Below, in pieces: positions 6,687-9,995 of a DNA stretch of 9,995 bases. The notes below the pieces were generated by a model, which ran no database searches, was not told the DNA's origin, and saw only the letters and a program-made list of their open reading frames with translations. Source of the stretch: JAMORN01 sp027063545 [NCBI: bacterium] (GTDB lineage: Bacteria > JAMORN01); contig JAMORN010000088.1 in NCBI GenBank assembly GCA_027063545.1, positions 1 through 9,995 of the forward strand. The letters are read 5' to 3'. Numbering within the stretch: the stretch's first letter is position 1; every line of letters starts with the position of its first letter. A program made the position numbers and the translations under genes.

Positions 6687-6860
6687 TTAAAATAAAACCT
6701 TTAAAATACCATATAGTATAACCAAAGCGCTAAATATCAATGGGAATAAGTAATATCTCCATCCATCAGGTGTTTTTATGAGCCTATATAATGTCATTAA
6801 CAAAAGAGTTATACCTATAGAAAAAGCAAAGTAAATAGATAATGTTATATTTTGTTTCAT
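6687..6860 (-). CDS. small two-helix membrane protein (57 aa)
   Basis: ATG 6860-6858 opens a 57-residue frame ending at TAA 6689-6687. The protein has a first hydrophobic helix (about 6-25), a short polar turn holding YRLIKTPDGWRYY (25-37), and a second helix (about 38-57, LFPLIFSALVILYGILKVLF). This is the layout of a genuine two-helix inner-membrane protein rather than random A+T-rich text. It fills the gap between the radC stop (6867) and the next start (6679) with 6 and 7 bp to spare, same strand. No strong binding site is seen, so it may depend on coupling to radC. No family recognised. Confidence 0.65.
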   Translation of the reverse strand: MKQNITLSIYFAFSIGITLLLMTLYRLIKTPDGWRYYLFPLIFSALVILYGILKVLF

Positions 6861-6866
6861 ATTATC

Positions 6867-7547
6867 TTAAATATAATTTTTTTGTTTAAAGGAAAAAAAT
6901 GAGTATTTTGAAATAATTATATGATCAATTAATTCTGTTTTTATTATGCTTAGAAATTCCTTTATTTTTATAGTTGCCAAAATATCATTTTTTGATGGCT
7001 TTATATCTTTCACTTCAGGATGCGTATGAAAAAGTATAATTGAAGAAGCATTATATAAAACGACTTTTTTAATAATCTCCCTTATATGAAAATTTACCTC
7101 ATCAATAGTTCCGTAAGATAAGATTTCATGAGCTATATAATTAAGCTCTAAATCAAGATATAATATGCCAAAAATTTCTTGAGAATCAAGAGGTATATTT
7201 AATTTAAGAAAATCAACAACTTTTTTTAAAGAATCTAAGTTTAGTTTTTCTTTTTTTATTTCGCTAAATTTTAACCTAGAATATATTTCTTTAAGTAGCA
7301 TAAAAAGTATTTTGGTATTTTCTCCTACACCTTTAATCTTTTCAATATCTTCTGCTGAAAGAATAGCATTTTCTATTGATTTGAATTCTTTTAAAATATC
7401 CTTTGCTATAGGTTTTGTATCCTTTCTTTGTATAGAATAAAAAAGTAAAAGCTCAATTATTTCGTAATCAAAAAGTGATTTTGGAGATTTTAAGAATTTT
7501 TCTCTTAGTCTTTTCCTATGACCTTTTAAATGATCATTATCTTTCAT
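6867..7547 (-). CDS. radC: RadC family JAB/MPN-domain protein
   Basis: This is a 226-residue RadC (DUF2466) protein, the usual length. The name is historical: a role in DNA repair is not supported for the family and its biochemical role is unsettled. The N-terminal helix-hairpin-helix-like region shows GHRKRLREKFLKS (9-21), YEIIELLLFYSIQRKDTKPIA and KGVGENTK (72-79). The C-terminal JAB metalloprotease-like domain shows FHIRE (153-157) and the metal site His174-Thr-His176-Pro with Ser185 and Asp188. Compared with the usual HNHPSGDPTPSxxD, the loop between the second His and Ser is one residue longer (PEVKDIKPSKND), and Asn is Thr. Metal ligands appear intact. Its start overlaps the receptor phosphatase by 11 bp, so translation is coupled. 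Confidence 0.9.
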   Translation of the reverse strand: MKDNDHLKGHRKRLREKFLKSPKSLFDYEIIELLLFYSIQRKDTKPIAKDILKEFKSIENAILSAEDIEKIKGVGENTKILFMLLKEIYSRLKFSEIKKEKLNLDSLKKVVDFLKLNIPLDSQEIFGILYLDLELNYIAHEILSYGTIDEVNFHIREIIKKVVLYNASSIILFHTHPEVKDIKPSKNDILATIKIKEFLSIIKTELIDHIIISKYSFFSFKQKNYI

Positions 7548-9858
7548 TCTTTATCTTCAATAAAGAAATTGTATAATCATCCTTTAAATCTTCGGCTTTT
7601 TCTGTCTTTATATATTTTTCTATAGCATCCACTAATGAAACAACATCCTCATTATAATTTTTCAAAATAAACCTTACAATACCCTTTCTACCCCATTCAG
7701 TCCCTTTTTTTGTCTGCCATTCTATTAATCCATCTGTATAGAATAAAATTATATCATCTTTTCTTATTTCAAATTTTTCTGAAACAAATCCCTGAGAAAT
7801 ATCTTCGCCCAATCTGTAATTTTGGTTATATAGTGTTAAATACTGAAGCTCATCCTCTTGCTTTCTAAATAAAATAGGATTATTATGACCTGCATTACAT
7901 ATCTCTACATTCCCTTCTTTGAAATTGAATCTAGATATAATAAATGTCATATTTAAATCTTTTGTTGTCTCAAGTAATAAATAATTTAAATCTTTCATAA
8001 TATCAGTGATAGGATATCTTTTATTAGGAACAGCCTTATATTCTTTTTCTATCATTTTTATAAAAGAGTGTACCGCACCTGTCAATAAAGCTGCACTGAT
8101 TCCATGTCCGGTAACATCTCCTATGAAATAATAAAATTCTTCATTATACTCATCCCAAAAATAATAAAACCAATCACCATTTAATCTACCAGCTGGCATA
8201 TAGGAAGAATAAATCTCTAATTTATTATTTTCATAAAACTTACTTGGGAATAATTCTGACTGAATAATTTCAGCATTTTTTATTTCCTCTTCTATCTTCA
8301 TTTTTACCTTTTCTTCAGATAATAATCGTAAATTTTCTAACCCAACGCCTATTTGTTTTGAAAAAATCTCTAATACTTCTACTTTATCCTCATTAAAAAA
8401 ACTTTTAGAAAATTTATAGCAATTTAATACTCCTATAAACTTATCTCCTACTTTTATTGGTATAGAAATTAAAGAAAAATCTTTATTAACTACCTCAGTC
8501 TGATTTTGTATTATTACCTTCTTATTTATATAATCTATAATTTCTTTTATAGAATTTTTATCTTTATCTTTTAATACATCTTCATTATAATTTTCCAGAT
8601 ATTCTTCTTTCTCTCCCTTTTCATTTAAAAGGGATATGGAAACATAATCTATTTCAAAAAGTTTTAAAATCATATCTAAATATTTATTTAATAAATTATG
8701 CTTTTCTCTTATATTAATTAAATTAAACAAACCTTCATTTATTTTTCTCAAGTACTCTAATTTCTCTTTTAATTCTGTCATTGTTTCATAAATCTTATTA
8801 CTCATATCCTCAAATACCCTTGCCATAATACCTATCTCATCTTCCCTTTCTTCTACAGGATAAGGAAATTCTATTTTAAGTCTCTCGTTTGGATTAAAAT
8901 CAATCATTTTATTTACTAAAATACCTATAGGTTTAAAAATTCTATATGAGATATAAAAAGATACTAATACTATAACTAAAAATATAGAAAGTATTATCAT
9001 TAAAATAGTTAAATTTACCTTTGCTATAATCTTCTCTATTGAAGCCTTTGGCTGTAAAGCAAATACACCTATATGATAATCCTTTAAATAACTATATAAA
9101 ACTAAATAAGTTTTATTATTTGATAGTTTAAAAAACTTAATACTATTTATCTTAAATTTATCTAAAGGTTGATCTATTTCTAAACCTAACTCTTTTATAT
9201 TAAGTCTATTAGCTACATATCTTTTATCAGGATGAGCTATTATATTTCCTTTATTATCTACTAAAAAAGCAAAGCCATCCTGTCCAACTTTATAAGATGA
9301 TATATAATCAGAAAATCTCCTCATTGAAAATTCGGCTAAAAGAACTCCATTAGCCCTTGCTGGGTTTTGAATAGCTACAGCAACATTTATATAGGGGAAA
9401 TTTTTATCCCATTTTACATCTGAAATATAAGGTATTAATGGATCAACTAAAGAATTCAGATATTTAAAATTTTTTTCTCTATCAACGGATAATAGCATTG
9501 TATTATCTGCTATTATATTTCCATTATTATCTATAACATACACAACTTCACCAGCTATGAATAAACTAGATATACTATATGATTTTAAGATTTCTATAAT
9601 CTCATCTCTATCAAAATTGTAAATAGCAGGCATAGAAGCCAAAAGATTTAAATTTTTTATATATGAATTAAAATTAGAAGAAATATATTCAATAACAGTA
9701 TTTAATCCTGACAAAGTTGTATTATAAGCCTTATTAGTTAATTCTCTTCTTATAGTTTTTATGAAATAATAACCAATAATACTAGAAAGTACAAATTGCG
9801 TAAAGAAAAGAATTAAAGCTAATTTAAATATTAAACTTTTATGCCATTTTATCTTCAT
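7537..9858 (-). CDS. Cache-HAMP-GAF-PP2C receptor phosphatase (SpoIIE/RsbU-like)
   Basis: This is a 773-residue inner-membrane sensor whose output is a PP2C-type Ser/Thr phosphatase, the kind that dephosphorylates anti-sigma-factor antagonists in partner-switching pathways. Domains in order are: TM1 (9-33); an extracytoplasmic double-Cache-like sensor (about 35-275), with VIDNNGNIIAD (108-118) and DGFAFLVDNKGNIIAHPD (194-211); TM2 (281-304); HAMP (about 305-357, with REDEIG); a helical linker; GAF (about 385-510); a coiled-coil (511-535); and PP2C (545-770). Metal-binding acids are present in MPAGRLNGDW (Asp562), IGDVTGHG (Asp581), YTDG (Asp709) and DDYT (Asp760/761). NAGH is also present. 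So it is probably active. No anti-sigma factor, STAS-domain antagonist or sigma factor is visible in the window, so its target is unknown. Its ATG overlaps the stop of the upstream gene (TAATG), and its end overlaps radC by 11 bp. Confidence 0.93.
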   Translation of the reverse strand: MKIKWHKSLIFKLALILFFTQFVLSSIIGYYFIKTIRRELTNKAYNTTLSGLNTVIEYISSNFNSYIKNLNLLASMPAIYNFDRDEIIEILKSYSISSLFIAGEVVYVIDNNGNIIADNTMLLSVDREKNFKYLNSLVDPLIPYISDVKWDKNFPYINVAVAIQNPARANGVLLAEFSMRRFSDYISSYKVGQDGFAFLVDNKGNIIAHPDKRYVANRLNIKELGLEIDQPLDKFKINSIKFFKLSNNKTYLVLYSYLKDYHIGVFALQPKASIEKIIAKVNLTILMIILSIFLVIVLVSFYISYRIFKPIGILVNKMIDFNPNERLKIEFPYPVEEREDEIGIMARVFEDMSNKIYETMTELKEKLEYLRKINEGLFNLINIREKHNLLNKYLDMILKLFEIDYVSISLLNEKGEKEEYLENYNEDVLKDKDKNSIKEIIDYINKKVIIQNQTEVVNKDFSLISIPIKVGDKFIGVLNCYKFSKSFFNEDKVEVLEIFSKQIGVGLENLRLLSEEKVKMKIEEEIKNAEIIQSELFPSKFYENNKLEIYSSYMPAGRLNGDWFYYFWDEYNEEFYYFIGDVTGHGISAALLTGAVHSFIKMIEKEYKAVPNKRYPITDIMKDLNYLLLETTKDLNMTFIISRFNFKEGNVEICNAGHNNPILFRKQEDELQYLTLYNQNYRLGEDISQGFVSEKFEIRKDDIILFYTDGLIEWQTKKGTEWGRKGIVRFILKNYNEDVVSLVDAIEKYIKTEKAEDLKDDYTISLLKIKNER

Positions 9859-9995
9859 TATTCGTCTTCTTTATCCTCTTCTTCAGAGATTTCATTTTTA
9901 AATTTAAAATAGAAATAAATTCCAAAAATTATTATTAATAAAAAAATAGTTATTGTATAATATAAATCAGAATTTTTTGATAAATTTGTCTTAGT
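9858..9995 (-). CDS. C-terminal anchor of an upstream protein (partial)
   Basis: The minus frame beginning at the window edge is open for 45 residues to TAA 9860-9858. It has a short polar stretch (TKTNLSKNSD), one membrane helix (about 11-30, LYYTITIFLLIIIFGIYFYF), a basic step (KFKN) and a strongly acidic tail (EISEEEDKEDE). By the positive-inside rule the tail is cytosolic and the main body, beyond the window, is extracytoplasmic. The stop overlaps the phosphatase ATG by one base (TAATG), a typical coupled junction, so this gene belongs to the same operon. Family cannot be named from this piece. Confidence 0.7.
   Translation of the reverse strand, partial: TKTNLSKNSDLYYTITIFLLIIIFGIYFYFKFKNEISEEEDKEDE

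Noticed and set aside
6867-7547. RadC as a marker of a mobile or defence island
   Set aside because: RadC-like genes do occur in such islands, but no integrase, transposase, toxin-antitoxin or nuclease gene is visible here, and the surrounding genes look chromosomal.

Overview
The window is very A+T-rich, about three quarters by eye. It reads as ordinary bacterial chromosome: dense genes, AGA and ATA favoured for Arg and Ile, AAGGAG-type ribosome binding sites in front of several genes, and a lipoprotein signal on the first full gene. I cannot place the organism. A low-GC, possibly anaerobic or thermophilic bacterium with a double membrane is a reasonable guess, but nothing here settles it. 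I see no rRNA, tRNA, CRISPR array, insertion sequence or phage gene.

Plus-strand half (1-4788). The last 18 codons of an upstream gene end at 58, followed by a weak hairpin. Next comes a lipoprotein serpin (104-1342) with an inhibitory-type hinge, and 10 bp later a purine permease of the NCS2/AzgA type (1353-2636). The 284-bp gap 2637-2920 holds an apparently decayed small membrane-protein gene on the minus strand, a 9-bp inverted repeat and a likely -10 box. After it come a branched-chain aminotransferase (ilvE, 2921-3991) and, 2 bp later, a SAM hydroxide adenosyltransferase (DUF62, 3994-4788). These two probably share one transcript, and both could touch methionine/SAM turnover.

Minus-strand half (4769-9995). 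Seven genes run leftward with gaps of 10 bp or less, or with overlaps, so they look like one operon whose start lies beyond 9995. In order of transcription they are: the C-terminal membrane anchor and acidic tail of an unseen protein; a 773-residue Cache-HAMP-GAF-PP2C (SpoIIE/RsbU-like) receptor phosphatase; a RadC/JAB-domain protein; a 57-residue two-helix membrane protein; a 131-residue protein with one N-terminal membrane helix; a membrane-anchored Mth938-like (NDUFAF3-type) protein; and a CgeB-like glycosyltransferase. The glycosyltransferase meets the DUF62 gene tail to tail with a 20-bp overlap.

Most genes belong to known families. The parts least explained by known biology are the run of three small membrane proteins between RadC and the glycosyltransferase, including a membrane-anchored Mth938 domain, the lipid-anchored serpin cotranscribed with a purine permease, and the decayed gene upstream of ilvE.
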